Below, piece by piece: positions 16,544 to 25,291 of a DNA stretch of 64,000 nt. Where the stretch lies: assembly GCF_004101865.1 (NCBI RefSeq), contig NZ_CP026118.1, forward strand, positions 3,055,001 through 3,119,000. Reading direction: 5' to 3'. Each line of letters starts with the position of its first letter. The stretch's first letter is position 1. The notes under the pieces were generated by a model, which ran no database searches, was not told the origin of the DNA, and saw only the letters and a program-made list of their open reading frames with translations. The position numbers and the translations under genes were made by a program. This stretch comes from Halobacillus litoralis (GTDB taxonomy: Bacteria; Bacillota; Bacilli; Bacillales; Halobacillaceae).

Positions 16544-17740
16544 GTGAAAAAGGTCAACTATTCTTTTGAATATGAAAATCAAACTACCGACCATGTGAAT
16601 GTATGGCTGGCAAACCCGCCAGAAACAGGGACGCAGACCCTTTTATCAGAAGAGAAGCTGGCTCCTGTGCAGGAATACAAAGATGTGATTGGCAACAGAA
16701 TCAGTTACTATGAGTTGGCTCCCGGGGAACAGATCAACGCTTCCTACAGAGTTGGGGTGCAAGTGGAGGCGAGGGAAGCCTCTCCTTTGACTGATGAAGA
16801 AAGAGAGCGATACACACGCTCGACAGCCATGATTCCTGTAAATGATGAAATCGAACAAATGGCTGCAGGTGTGACGGAAAAAGCTTCTGACAATAGAGAA
16901 AAAAGCTGGTTATTGTTCAAATACATGATCAAAAATTATACATACAAGTTTCCTGTCAAAGCTCGCGGAGTCGATCATTTTTTGCAGGCGAAAAAAGGCG
17001 ATTGCGGGGAGTACTCTTTCCTGTATGCTTCCCTTTGTCGGTCATTGAGAATTCCGTGCAGAGTAATGGTTGGCGCTTTTGCGATGGGAAAACACCAGGC
17101 CCACGTATGGAATGAGATTTATCTTGAAGATGATGGATGGATCCCGGTCGATACGAGTATGGCGTACACTGTGCGGAGACAGTTGTGGCGTTTCTTTTTT
17201 TCCTCGATTCAAACGTTACGCTGGCACAAGTACTTTGGGCAGACCGAAAATCAGCGGATCGTTTTTTCCATCGATACCGAACATGTTCCTTCTCCAGTAT
17301 ATCCCGGGGAGGAAAATGAATCGAATCACTCGTACGAGACCTTTCCCCTTGCTGGTCAATCGTTTGCCTGGGGAAAAAGTGCGCTCAATGGGAAAATTCC
17401 ATACTTCCAGCCTATGTACTTCTATTATAATGCAGCCAAACCAAACAAACTTAAGCGAACAGAAGAAGCGCTCGGGTCATGGGAAGTGGAGGAAGCAGGC
17501 GGTCGGAGAGGATTGCTGGAAATGAGGAAGATCTCCGGATACTTGGCCTTGATTCTGGCTATTGTCTTTTTGTTTACCTCATGGGAAATCGCTAGTATTC
17601 TTTTTCCATTTCCAGCATTCGTCTACTGTCTCAGCTTTTGGGTGCGAAAGGAACGTCCGATCTTTTTCTCTATAGCATCGGGGTTCTTCGGGGTCATCAG
17701 TCTATTAGTTACTTTAGGTTTTCTCTCGGAATTTATATGA
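16544..17740 (+). CDS. Transglutaminase-like (papain-fold) membrane protein
   Basis: 398 residues from GTG 16544 (AGGTG six bases before); GTG 16541 is also possible. A transglutaminase core lies at about residues 120-215 with the complete triad: Cys in KKGDCGEYS, His in HQAHVWNE, Asp in PVDTSMAY. The last 70 residues form about three transmembrane helices (after MRKISGYLALILAIVF). It starts just behind the DCC stop. In a peptide operon it could proteolyse or crosslink the precursor. This is an unusual addition to SdpABC-like loci. Confidence 0.8.
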   Translation: MKKVNYSFEYENQTTDHVNVWLANPPETGTQTLLSEEKLAPVQEYKDVIGNRISYYELAPGEQINASYRVGVQVEAREASPLTDEERERYTRSTAMIPVNDEIEQMAAGVTEKASDNREKSWLLFKYMIKNYTYKFPVKARGVDHFLQAKKGDCGEYSFLYASLCRSLRIPCRVMVGAFAMGKHQAHVWNEIYLEDDGWIPVDTSMAYTVRRQLWRFFFSSIQTLRWHKYFGQTENQRIVFSIDTEHVPSPVYPGEENESNHSYETFPLAGQSFAWGKSALNGKIPYFQPMYFYYNAAKPNKLKRTEEALGSWEVEEAGGRRGLLEMRKISGYLALILAIVFLFTSWEIASILFPFPAFVYCLSFWVRKERPIFFSIASGFFGVISLLVTLGFLSEFI

Positions 17741-17781
17741 ATGATAGAAGGTAGCTGGATTTCGTTACCTGAATGAAGAAG

Positions 17782-17826
17782 GCGTAACACCAGGGTTCTG
17801 ACCCTTTCGGTGCTACGCTTTTTTAC
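17782..17826 (+). terminator. Terminator of the peptide operon
   Basis: GCGTA-ACACC-AGGGT-loop-ACCCT-GGTGC-TACGC nested stem followed by TTTTTT. Confidence 0.85.
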
Positions 17827-17898
17827 GCTGTGTAAATCGTGTAGTTTTGTTGACTTTACTATAGATGCAGCCTATTTACTTTTAATAAAAGGGGGAGA

Positions 17899-18045
17899 AT
17901 GAGCATTTTAAGAGAGATTATAAGGCTTTCTCTTAAATTTCAAGCAGGAAAATCGCCTGATTATGTAGTAATTAATACATACAAAGGTCTATTTATCTGG
18001 ATCTTTGTCTACCGTCTGCGTTTTCACTTTAAATCCAGATTCTGA
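17899..18045 (+). CDS. Small basic hydrophobic protein, 48 aa, hypothetical
   Basis: ATG 17899 follows GGGGGAGA (tight spacing). The product begins MSILREIIRLSLKFQAGKSP, contains an aromatic hydrophobic stretch (GLFIWIFVYRLRFHF) and ends FKSRF. It lies just after the bacteriocin-like operon and could be a membrane-associated immunity or toxin peptide, or a chance ORF. Confidence 0.35.
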   Translation: MSILREIIRLSLKFQAGKSPDYVVINTYKGLFIWIFVYRLRFHFKSRF

Positions 18046-18101
18046 GAACAAGGACGGGAAATTTTCAGAAAAGAAACTATACGATACTAGGGGGCAATAA
18101 C

Positions 18102-18305
18102 ATGGCAGAAGTATCTTCAATGAAGCAAGCCGTTGAGGTGTTACGTAAGAAAGGTCTTTCCAATAGGGAGATCCTGAGTAACGTAGATAACAGCCATTTT
18201 CCGTTTGAAGATGAAGAAGTCGTCATGACCTTTATTGATTTACAAATCGAATGTTCCTCCGATCAGGATTTTGACAAGTTAGTAGCGTATTTATATGACT
18301 TTTGA
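18102..18305 (+). CDS. Small acidic protein, 67 aa, hypothetical
   Basis: ATG 18102 preceded by TAGGGGGCAATAAC. The product is soluble and acidic with helical periodicity (SMKQAVEVLRKKGLSNREIL, then an acidic second half ending LVAYLYDF). I do not recognise the family. Its position between the peptide operon and an ABC module would suit an immunity or regulatory protein, with no direct evidence. Confidence 0.5.
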   Translation: MAEVSSMKQAVEVLRKKGLSNREILSNVDNSHFPFEDEEVVMTFIDLQIECSSDQDFDKLVAYLYDF

Positions 18306-18373
18306 GTTAGAAGAATAATAGATGGAGAGTCCTTTATCTAGATGAATAACTGAATGTATTGTATGATTGAAAA

Positions 18374-18402
18374 AAGAGAAGTGCGCCAACACTTCTCTTT
18401 AT
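18374..18402. terminator. Bidirectional terminator
   Basis: AGAGAAGTG-CGCCAA-CACTTCTCT, with an A-run before and T-rich bases after. It serves the small ORF on the plus strand and the ABC module on the minus strand. Confidence 0.75.
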
Positions 18403-18437
18403 CACTTTCTTTAAAGTGGTTTGTTCCAATTTCCACC

Positions 18438-19160
18438 TTATGTCTGGGCAGGCGTAGGGTGGTTCTTTTTTTGTGATGATTTACCTTCAATCAGTTTCCC
18501 GTCTTCGATATGCAAGACGCGGTCACAAAGATCCAGCATTCTTTCATCATGGGTCACCATAATGGCTGCTTTCCTTCTCGTTTTCACTTCATAAGCTATT
18601 TTCTCAACGACCGTTCTGCCGCGTTCGGAGTCCAAGCTTGCAGTCGGTTCGTCAGCGAGGATGATTTTCGGATCATTCATAAAGGCTCTTCCTATCGCCA
18701 CCCGCTGTTTCTCTCCACCGGAAAGACTGCTTGGATAGTTGTCGACTCGATGTTGTAATCCTAACTCCTGAACTAATTCGTTCATTTTATTTCGGTTCGC
18801 CTTCTTGCTGATTTTATTGATTTTTCCTATTAACAGAAGCTGATCCTTGATCGTCAAGTAAGGGATCAAATTCGGTGATTGAAAAATGAATCCGATGTTA
18901 CTTGCGCGCGTTGCTGTTAACTGGGCTGGCTTGAAACCTGAAATATCTTTCCCATCTAAAACAACTTTTCCATTCGTTGGTGTCAATAAAGCGCCGATTA
19001 CTGATAATAACGTACTTTTTCCAGAACCGGATGGACCGACGATGGCCACAAATTCTCCTGCTTTCACGGTTAATGATATATCATCTAAGACTGTGATGGT
19101 GCGATCGCCATCTGGAAAAGACTTCGAAATGTGCTGTAATGTGAGAATTTCTTTGGGCAT
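18438..19160 (-). CDS. ABC transporter ATPase (MacB/LolD/HrtA type)
   Basis: 240 residues from ATG 19160, nine bases after AAGGAG; the ATG at 19166 is also in frame but too close. Walker A GPSGSGKST, signature LSGGEKQRV, Walker B ILADEPTASLD, and the H-loop in MVTHDERM. It belongs to the class partnered with single FtsX-type permeases for export or extrusion of lipids, heme or peptides. Start codon region overlaps the permease stop; last gene of a PadR-controlled operon. Confidence 0.9.
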   Translation of the reverse strand: MPKEILTLQHISKSFPDGDRTITVLDDISLTVKAGEFVAIVGPSGSGKSTLLSVIGALLTPTNGKVVLDGKDISGFKPAQLTATRASNIGFIFQSPNLIPYLTIKDQLLLIGKINKISKKANRNKMNELVQELGLQHRVDNYPSSLSGGEKQRVAIGRAFMNDPKIILADEPTASLDSERGRTVVEKIAYEVKTRRKAAIMVTHDERMLDLCDRVLHIEDGKLIEGKSSQKKNHPTPAQT

Positions 19161-19162
19161 GT

Positions 19163-20230
19163 TCATTCACTCCTTCCGATGGCTTCTAATGGATCTATTT
19201 TCGTCACTTTATATAAGGAAAGAAGCGATCCTGCTAAGTTCAAAATGATGAATAAGACGCCTGTTCCGAGTACCAGTGAAACGGATGCTTGAAAAGGAAT
19301 ACCCTCAGGCAGAACTTGCGCCATTCCTGCAACAGCTAAAACACTGACAGATAGGCTGATCAAGGTAAGAAGCAGCACTTGTGTGACAATGCTTTTCGAT
19401 ATATATGAAGTTGTTGCGCCCATCGCTTTTAAAATGCCGAATTGATTCGTTTTCTGAATGGTAAGGACATAGAAAAATACCGTGGAAACAAAGGCGGAAA
19501 TGATGAACATGAAGGCTTTCATCACATTGAAGGAGCCTTGTGTTTCTGAATATCCAGGCATCGATTGGACGATTTCATCATTTGTCGAAGTATCGTAGCC
19601 TTCGATATTCGTCTTGGTCCCGTTATAGACAACGGCGTTATACATGATCTCACTGCCTTGTACCGGTTGGATTTCCGAATCGATATCTGAATAGACGACA
19701 GGGAGAAAAGAATAGGTTTGATTTTCGATAAAACCTGCGATCGTCATCGTCTTGTCTGTACTTTCATCGACGAGTTGGTCATTCAATTCATAGCCATCTT
19801 CCTTAAAGTTTTCATTGACTAAAACCTCATTATCTTTAATCTCACCGATGTTCTTGCCTTCCGTGACGGCAATGTCCCCATACTTATTTGGATCGACAGA
19901 AAAATAAATCATGTCGGTATCCTTTTGATTTGCTTTTCCAGTAACGGTCGACATTGTCAATGTGAGTGGAGAGGAGGGTGCTTCCAGCGTGCTGCCGATC
20001 TCATTGAGCTGCTCCTTGGTCAATTCGGAATTGATGACCGCTCCTTCCGCTTCTTCGTTCGTCACAATGTAGTCAGCTTTGATTTTTTGTAAAGAAGAGC
20101 TGTCGGCAAACGATAAACCATTGGCAAGCCCTGTCATGAAAAACACTAAAAACAAAATCGAAATCATGATCAGGCTCAGTAAAATGTACCGGAGCTTAGC
20201 CCGCTTCATTTCTTTAAATGCTAAAAACAT
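19163..20230 (-). CDS. FtsX-type ABC permease (DevC/HrtB-like)
   Basis: 355 residues. One N-terminal transmembrane helix (about 14-36), an extracellular domain of about 200 residues, then three C-terminal helices with the FtsX region (QFGILKAMGATTSYISKSIV) and DPLEAIGRSE end. This is the topology of DevC, HrtB and MacB-like permeases, acting by mechanotransmission rather than classical import. It pairs with the ATPase downstream. Confidence 0.85.
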   Translation of the reverse strand: MFLAFKEMKRAKLRYILLSLIMISILFLVFFMTGLANGLSFADSSSLQKIKADYIVTNEEAEGAVINSELTKEQLNEIGSTLEAPSSPLTLTMSTVTGKANQKDTDMIYFSVDPNKYGDIAVTEGKNIGEIKDNEVLVNENFKEDGYELNDQLVDESTDKTMTIAGFIENQTYSFLPVVYSDIDSEIQPVQGSEIMYNAVVYNGTKTNIEGYDTSTNDEIVQSMPGYSETQGSFNVMKAFMFIISAFVSTVFFYVLTIQKTNQFGILKAMGATTSYISKSIVTQVLLLTLISLSVSVLAVAGMAQVLPEGIPFQASVSLVLGTGVLFIILNLAGSLLSLYKVTKIDPLEAIGRSE

Positions 20231-20249
20231 TTGGTTTCACCCCCGTAGT

Positions 20250-20906
20250 TCATTTTCTTCGATCGGTTCCTTTAGAAAAAATCAGGCCTAAAAGCAGTCC
20301 CAGCCCTATAATGAAAAACATCATGAATGAGCTGATCGCTATAAATACTTCGCCAGTAGCCCAGCCGGAAATGAAGCCGACATACAGGCTGAATAAAAGG
20401 ATGCCTATCGCCACGGCGTATAAAAGCGCTCTGATTTTATTCATCGCATATTTGAAAGTCGTTTCTCGTGTCAAGACACTATAGGTGATGAGCGCTCCGC
20501 CTACGACAATGAAAATCGCGGGTCCGAAAACCGCTTCACCCGGTACGGGCATAAAGTAAAGCATGGTCGAAGTCAACGCACCGAAAACCGCGATAAGAAT
20601 TCCCACGATCAATCCTGCGGTGGAAATGCGCGAGGCCATCGATGTATAAACAGCCTTCTTCGTATGGTCATCACCGATTTGTCGCATATCTTCCTTAAGT
20701 CCGCTCAAATCCCCCATCGAATTGATGGCAGCTTTAAACGCTTCATCCTCTGTTTTTCCTGCCTTTTCGTAATCTCTTACTTTTTCTTTAAGATTCATCA
20801 TCAGTTCTTCTTTCAACTCAAATAACTGTTGGCTTTCCCCTATTCCGGCAAACTCCCGGTCGAGGTAATTCCTGATTTGATCATCTGCCTTATTCTTTTG
20901 TTTCAT
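20250..20906 (-). CDS. Permease-prefix/HAAS-domain membrane protein
   Basis: 218 residues; AGGAGGAATCAATCTAA before the ATG, which overlaps the PadR gene by 17 bases. N-terminal helical soluble domain (residues 1-85, with INSMGDLSGLKEDM) followed by four to five transmembrane helices. Such proteins co-occur with PadR regulators and ABC exporters in Firmicutes envelope-stress modules. The exact role is unknown. Confidence 0.75.
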   Translation of the reverse strand: MKQKNKADDQIRNYLDREFAGIGESQQLFELKEELMMNLKEKVRDYEKAGKTEDEAFKAAINSMGDLSGLKEDMRQIGDDHTKKAVYTSMASRISTAGLIVGILIAVFGALTSTMLYFMPVPGEAVFGPAIFIVVGGALITYSVLTRETTFKYAMNKIRALLYAVAIGILLFSLYVGFISGWATGEVFIAISSFMMFFIIGLGLLLGLIFSKGTDRRK

Positions 20907-21249
20907 TTAGATTGATTCCTCCTCCGATCAATTTGTTTAAGATTTCCTTTGCGAATTCCCAATCTTTCTTGTTTTGTTCAAAGCGTCCGATTCCTTCATC
21001 GGTAATCCGGTAATATTTGCGTCGCCCTCCCTGTGTTTCATCTCCCCAGTAGGAAGCTATCAACCCTTCTTTCTCCAACCGCCGGAATGCGGTGTACAGC
21101 GTTGCTTCCTTCAGTTCATACTGCCCCTCGCTCAGTTCAAGGATCGTTTTGTAAATTTCATAACCATAGCTGTCGTGCTGATGAAGAATGTTCAAAACGA
21201 TGGAATCGGTATGACCGCGAATGAGGTCTGTAGAAATTTTCTTTGTCAA
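20890..21249 (-). CDS. PadR family transcriptional regulator
   Basis: 119 residues from TTG 21249 with AAGGAGGTGATG upstream. Compact PadR domain: ILHQHDSYGYEIYK, then ATLYTAFRRLEKEGLI (recognition helix) and GGRRKYYRITDEG (wing). It heads the operon and presumably represses it until an antimicrobial or lipid-active compound is present. Confidence 0.9.
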   Translation of the reverse strand: MTKKISTDLIRGHTDSIVLNILHQHDSYGYEIYKTILELSEGQYELKEATLYTAFRRLEKEGLIASYWGDETQGGRRKYYRITDEGIGRFEQNKKDWEFAKEILNKLIGGGINLNETKE

Positions 21250-21458
21250 TGGAACATCACCTCCTTGATAACAATGTATAACATATTACTGTGTGTGTCA
21301 AAGTAATATTCCTTCCAATGTAATTCCCCTTTTAACGATGCCTGATTCTAACTGCATTAGTGAGCTGATTTTTAGGGACTCTATATTGTGATGGACAGTT
21401 TATATTTCGAAGTGAAGGGAATTATAAAAAACCAACCATTTATAATAGGAGGAATTAC

Positions 21459-22553
21459 ATGAAGACGAAAGCAGCTATTACCTATGATAAAGGCGCAGAC
21501 TTCGAAATTGAGGAAGTCGAGTTGCAAGAGCCGAAAGCGAATGAAGTCTTAATTAAAGTAGTTGCTTCAGGTGTATGTCATACAGATGCGGTAGCAAGAG
21601 ACCAGGAGGCTCCTACACCGCTGCCTGCGGTTCTTGGTCATGAAGGATCAGGAATCGTACAGAAGGTAGGGGAAGGAGTCCGTTCGGTGGAAGAAGGAGA
21701 TCATGTTGTTCTGTCCTTTTCTTCCTGTGGCCAATGTGAAAATTGCTTGACCGGAAATCCTGCTTATTGTGATGTGATGGTGGAGTTGAATTTTGATGGA
21801 GCAATGCCCGATGGGACGCATCGAATATATAAAGGGGAGCAGGAGCTATCCAGCTTTTTCGGCCAATCCTCCTTTGGGATGTATGCCGTCGCTCATGAGC
21901 GGAATATAGTGAAAGTGGACAAGGATGTCGATCTTGAACTGCTTGGACCACTCGGGTGTGGTATTCAAACTGGCAGTGGCACCGTCCTGAATAAGCTCCA
22001 ACCAGCCTTCGGGGAAACCATCGCTGTATATGGGTGCGGTGCTGTAGGATTGAGTGCCATCATGGCAGCTAATATTGTAGGTGCCTCCAAAATTATTGCT
22101 GTAGACGTTAATGGCAGCAGGCTTGAATCAGCAAGAGAATTCGGAGCGACCCACACATTCAATGGAAAAGAAGTGGATGTTGTAGAAGAAATCAAACAAG
22201 TGACAGACGGAGGCACCCATTATGCTGTAGAAACCACAGGGGTACCGGAAGTGACTCGTCAATCTGTCCTCGCTCTTCGTCCAATGGGAGTCTCAGCAGT
22301 AGTCGGTGTCACGCCTGATACGACGTTTAACGTCTTTGAAGACATCATGGCGGAAGGGAAAGCATTAGTCGGAGCAATCGAAGGGGACGCTGTACCTCAA
22401 GTGTTCATCCCGAAAATGATTGAATATTATAAGATGGGTAAATTCCCTTTTGATAAACTTGTTAAGTATTATTCCTTGGAAGAGATCAACCAGGCATTTG
22501 CAGATTCAGCAGATGGAAAAACGGTCAAACCGATTATAAAAATGGATCATTGA
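21459..22553 (+). CDS. Zinc-dependent alcohol dehydrogenase (aryl-alcohol type)
   Basis: 364 residues; AGGAGGAATTAC before ATG. Medium-chain dehydrogenase: catalytic zinc ligands in SGVCHTD, LGHEGSG and the later Cys (LGPLGCG), structural zinc by four Cys in CGQCENCLTGNPAYC, and Rossmann motif YGCGAVGLS. The Cys-rich loop and overall pattern resemble benzyl/aryl-alcohol dehydrogenases. Monocistronic, followed by a terminator. Confidence 0.85.
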   Translation: MKTKAAITYDKGADFEIEEVELQEPKANEVLIKVVASGVCHTDAVARDQEAPTPLPAVLGHEGSGIVQKVGEGVRSVEEGDHVVLSFSSCGQCENCLTGNPAYCDVMVELNFDGAMPDGTHRIYKGEQELSSFFGQSSFGMYAVAHERNIVKVDKDVDLELLGPLGCGIQTGSGTVLNKLQPAFGETIAVYGCGAVGLSAIMAANIVGASKIIAVDVNGSRLESAREFGATHTFNGKEVDVVEEIKQVTDGGTHYAVETTGVPEVTRQSVLALRPMGVSAVVGVTPDTTFNVFEDIMAEGKALVGAIEGDAVPQVFIPKMIEYYKMGKFPFDKLVKYYSLEEINQAFADSADGKTVKPIIKMDH

Positions 22554-22564
22554 TTTTGTGAATG

Positions 22565-22603
22565 AAAGCCCTGAGGAGAAAAGACTCTCTTAAGGGTTTT
22601 CTT
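22565..22603 (+). terminator. Terminator after alcohol dehydrogenase
   Basis: AAAGCCCT...AGGGTTTT stem (AAGCCCTGAGGAGA pairing imperfectly with TCTCTTAAGGGTTT), followed by T-rich sequence. The 250 bases up to 22857 contain no supported gene. Confidence 0.7.
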
Positions 22604-22857
22604 TATTTTTATAAGTGGTGCCTGAATCACACCTTGAATGCAGATTCATCAATGAGTACGGGGAAGGTGCCTCAAACCATTGGAATGATAGAGTTTATTG
22701 GTCTGGAGTTAGAATACATGAACAAAATCCTTTTTGTGTTTGCTTTGATTCACTAGCTTTTGAAAAATATAGTCGGGAAAGCAGTAGGGGTTCAATGATT
22801 TGGAAGTGAATCCATTGGGTGGTAATCTTGAATTAATAGAGGAAGGAGTGAGTAGTT

Positions 22858-23697
22858 ATGGGTTCAATCCCAGAAATCAAACTTAATGATGGCCTTACTT
22901 TGCCGGCGGTGGGTTTTGGTACATATAAACTCAATGGCAATGAAGGTGCCAATGCCATCAACAGTGCCATTGATACAGGTTATCGACTCATTGATACGGC
23001 TTATAATTATGAAAATGAAGGTACGGTTGGTAAAGCCATTCAGCGTGCCTCAGTTCCGAGGGAAGAGTTGAGAGTCGCTTCCAAGTTGCCCGGCCGTTAT
23101 CATTCGTACGATAAAGCCGTGACTACGATCCAGGAATCCTTATATCGTGCCGGCCTCGACTATTATGATTTGTATCTTATCCATTGGCCCAACCCTAAAC
23201 AAGACATCTATGTAGAAGCATGGCAAGCATTGATCGACGCTAAAAAATGGGGACTTATACGATCGATCGGTGTCTGTAATTTCTTACCGGAACATATGGA
23301 ACGATTAGAGAAGGAAACCGGCACGAAGCCAAGCATGAACCAAATAGAGTTACACCCATTTTTCAATCAGGAAGAACAAAGAATATGGCACGAAGAGAAA
23401 AACATTCAAACACAATCCTGGAGTCCGTTAGCCCGGGCTAGTGAAGTCATTGAAAATGAAACCATTGGGTCGATTGCTGATGCTCACAACAAAACGATTA
23501 CACAAGTGATTTTAAGATGGCATTATCAACTGGGATCGATTCCGATTCCTAAGTCTTCATCTCCTGAGCGCCAGTTGGAAAATATCTCGATTTTTGACTT
23601 TTCTTTAAGTGACGAAGAAATGGGCAGGATAGCAGAATTAACCCGTCCAGATGGCAGGATAAAAGATCAGGACCCGGCGACCTATGAAGAGTTTTAA
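22858..23697 (+). CDS. Aldo/keto reductase (AKR)
   Basis: 279 residues; GAGGAAGGAGTG upstream. AKR tetrad visible: Asp and Tyr in DTAYNYENE, Lys in VASKLP, His in LIHWPNP. NADPH-binding IPIPKSSSPER near the C-terminus. It resembles the YtbE/YvgN group of B. subtilis reductases that act on glyoxal-type aldehydes. Monocistronic. Confidence 0.9.
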   Translation: MGSIPEIKLNDGLTLPAVGFGTYKLNGNEGANAINSAIDTGYRLIDTAYNYENEGTVGKAIQRASVPREELRVASKLPGRYHSYDKAVTTIQESLYRAGLDYYDLYLIHWPNPKQDIYVEAWQALIDAKKWGLIRSIGVCNFLPEHMERLEKETGTKPSMNQIELHPFFNQEEQRIWHEEKNIQTQSWSPLARASEVIENETIGSIADAHNKTITQVILRWHYQLGSIPIPKSSSPERQLENISIFDFSLSDEEMGRIAELTRPDGRIKDQDPATYEEF

Positions 23698-24232
23698 CCA
23701 TGGTATCCACTCAATAGGCAGGCACCCGTAGGCATTATGGGAGGCAATTGAAGACCTGCAACTTTTTGGGTTATGCAGCAAATAAAGAAGCCGAGTCGGA
23801 TGATTTTATCGTCCAACTCGGCTTCTTCTATAATTTCGATGGGCCATGTGGGTTCTTACTCTTTCATGAGCTTTAGTAGGCGTTTGATATTGGCGTTGAA
23901 TACCGCTACCGCGTACACGCAGAGTGATTTTCATTTATAAATCGAAGAAAATCACTCTTTTTAGATGAACCACGTTGATCCCAAGATGAGCGTTCGGTGG
24001 TGACACCTGCGGGAACAGCGCGAGCCTCAGCTAACTTGGTCAAGTGACCTTCTTGACCAAGTTAGCTGAGGCCGTGCCCGCGGCAAGCATCCACCGATAA
24101 GCGATTCGTGAGAAGCAACAACAAACGTTAACAGCTTCTCTATTCCGTCATTCATGTAGGGTTGGATTTGTTTTCCATTAAATCGAATGTGGTAAACACT
24201 TGAATATAGTGATGAAAAAGGAGTTGAATAAA
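23698..24232. other. Gene-free interval holding dispersed repeat copy B
   Basis: 535 bases between the two aldo/keto reductase genes. All but the edges is occupied by the repeat at 23780-24120. The minus-strand ORF inside it is a by-product of the repeat. The Shine-Dalgarno of the next gene (AAAGGAG) is at 24218-24224. Confidence 0.6.
23780..24120. repeat. Dispersed palindromic repeat, copy B (full length)
   Basis: Contains the outer hairpin (AAGCCGAGTCGGATGAT-loop-ATCGTCCAACTCGGCTT), the AAATCACTCTTTTTAGATGA block, then a large foldback. GCCTCAGCTAACTTGGTCAA pairs perfectly with the complement TTGACCAAGTTAGCTGAGGC, inside weaker outer arms (GCGTTCGGTGGTG...CCTGCGGG with CCCGCGGCAAGCATCCACCG). 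No coding capacity worth supporting. Confidence 0.85.
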
Positions 24233-25162
24233 ATGGAGAAAAAGACACATCTAGGTAAATCAGATTTAGTGGTCAATCCTATAGGACTCGGTACCAATGC
24301 GGTGGGCGGTCATAATATTTATCCGAACTTAGATGAAGAAGCAGGTAAAGATGTCGTCCGGACAGCTATCGAGAATGGAATGAACTTTTTAGATACGGCC
24401 TTCATCTATGGTCCGGAACGCTCGGAGGAACTGGTCGGCCAGGTCATGAAAGAGTATAAGCGCGATGACATCGTGCTTGCTACGAAAGGGGCGCACCAAT
24501 TTAAAGGGGAAGATGTGGTCTTCAACAATTCTCCTTCCTTCCTGAAGAAGTCGGTGGAGGGTAGCCTCCAGCGTTTGGGTACAGATCATATTGATTTATT
24601 CTATATCCATTTTCCGGATGAAGATACACCGAAGGACGAAGCGGTCGGTGCTTTGAAAGAATTAAAAGACGAGGGTAAAATACGTTCGATCGGTGTATCG
24701 AATTTTTCGGTAGAACAATTGGAAGAAGCCAATAAAGATGGCTATGTAGATGTAGTTCAAGGCGAATATAATTTGTTCAAGCGTGAAGCAGAGGAAAAAA
24801 TGCTTCCATATACAGCCGAGAAGGGGATCACGTTCGTCCCTTATTTCCCTTTTGCGTCAGGTTTGTTAGCTGGTAAATACGATGAAAACACCACATTCGA
24901 GGATTTCCGAGCAAAGAACCCTCTCTTTCAGGGAGAAGCTTTTAAAAAGAATCTAGCTAAAGTAGAGCAATTGCGACCGATCGCTGAAGAAAAAGGGGTT
25001 GATATTCCACATATCGTGTTGGCTTGGTATCTGAATCAGCCTTCGATTGATGCGGTCATTCCCGGGGCGAAAAGGACCCAGCAGGTGGTCGCCAATTTGA
25101 AGACGCTTGATGTGGACTTGTCAGATGACGAGATTTCACGTATCGATCATATATTCTCTTAA
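24233..25162 (+). CDS. Aldo/keto reductase, IolS/YccK-like
   Basis: 309 residues from ATG 24233 (AAAGGAG nine bases before), rather than the upstream TTG at 24200. AKR tetrad: Asp/Tyr in [13 protein letters not shown], Lys in LATKGA, His in YIHFPD, and [10 protein letters not shown] cofactor loop. Lineage differs from the AKR at 22858: it is the longer potassium-channel-beta/IolS-like type. Monocistronic with its own terminator. Confidence 0.9.
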   Translation: MEKKTHLGKSDLVVNPIGLGTNAVGGHNIYPNLDEEAGKDVVRTAIENGMNFLDTAFIYGPERSEELVGQVMKEYKRDDIVLATKGAHQFKGEDVVFNNSPSFLKKSVEGSLQRLGTDHIDLFYIHFPDEDTPKDEAVGALKELKDEGKIRSIGVSNFSVEQLEEANKDGYVDVVQGEYNLFKREAEEKMLPYTAEKGITFVPYFPFASGLLAGKYDENTTFEDFRAKNPLFQGEAFKKNLAKVEQLRPIAEEKGVDIPHIVLAWYLNQPSIDAVIPGAKRTQQVVANLKTLDVDLSDDEISRIDHIFS

Positions 25163-25175
25163 TTTAGAAGATTGT

Positions 25176-25214
25176 CTGAGTCCCTCTGTTAAGCACCGGG
25201 ACTCAGGTTTTTTT
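25176..25214 (+). terminator. Terminator after aldo/keto reductase
   Basis: CTGAGTCCC-loop-GGGACTCAG followed by GTTTTTTT. Confidence 0.9.
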
Positions 25215-25291
25215 ATAATAATGAAGGAACTTGACTCTGAATGCGGAATGTAAAAATAGAGTGGAAGAGAAATTAGGAGAGGAGATCATAT

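Noticed and set aside
22562..22809. Two 64-codon ORFs between alcohol dehydrogenase and aldo/keto reductase
   Set aside because: The first lies in the terminator, neither has a ribosome site, and they overlap each other in different frames.
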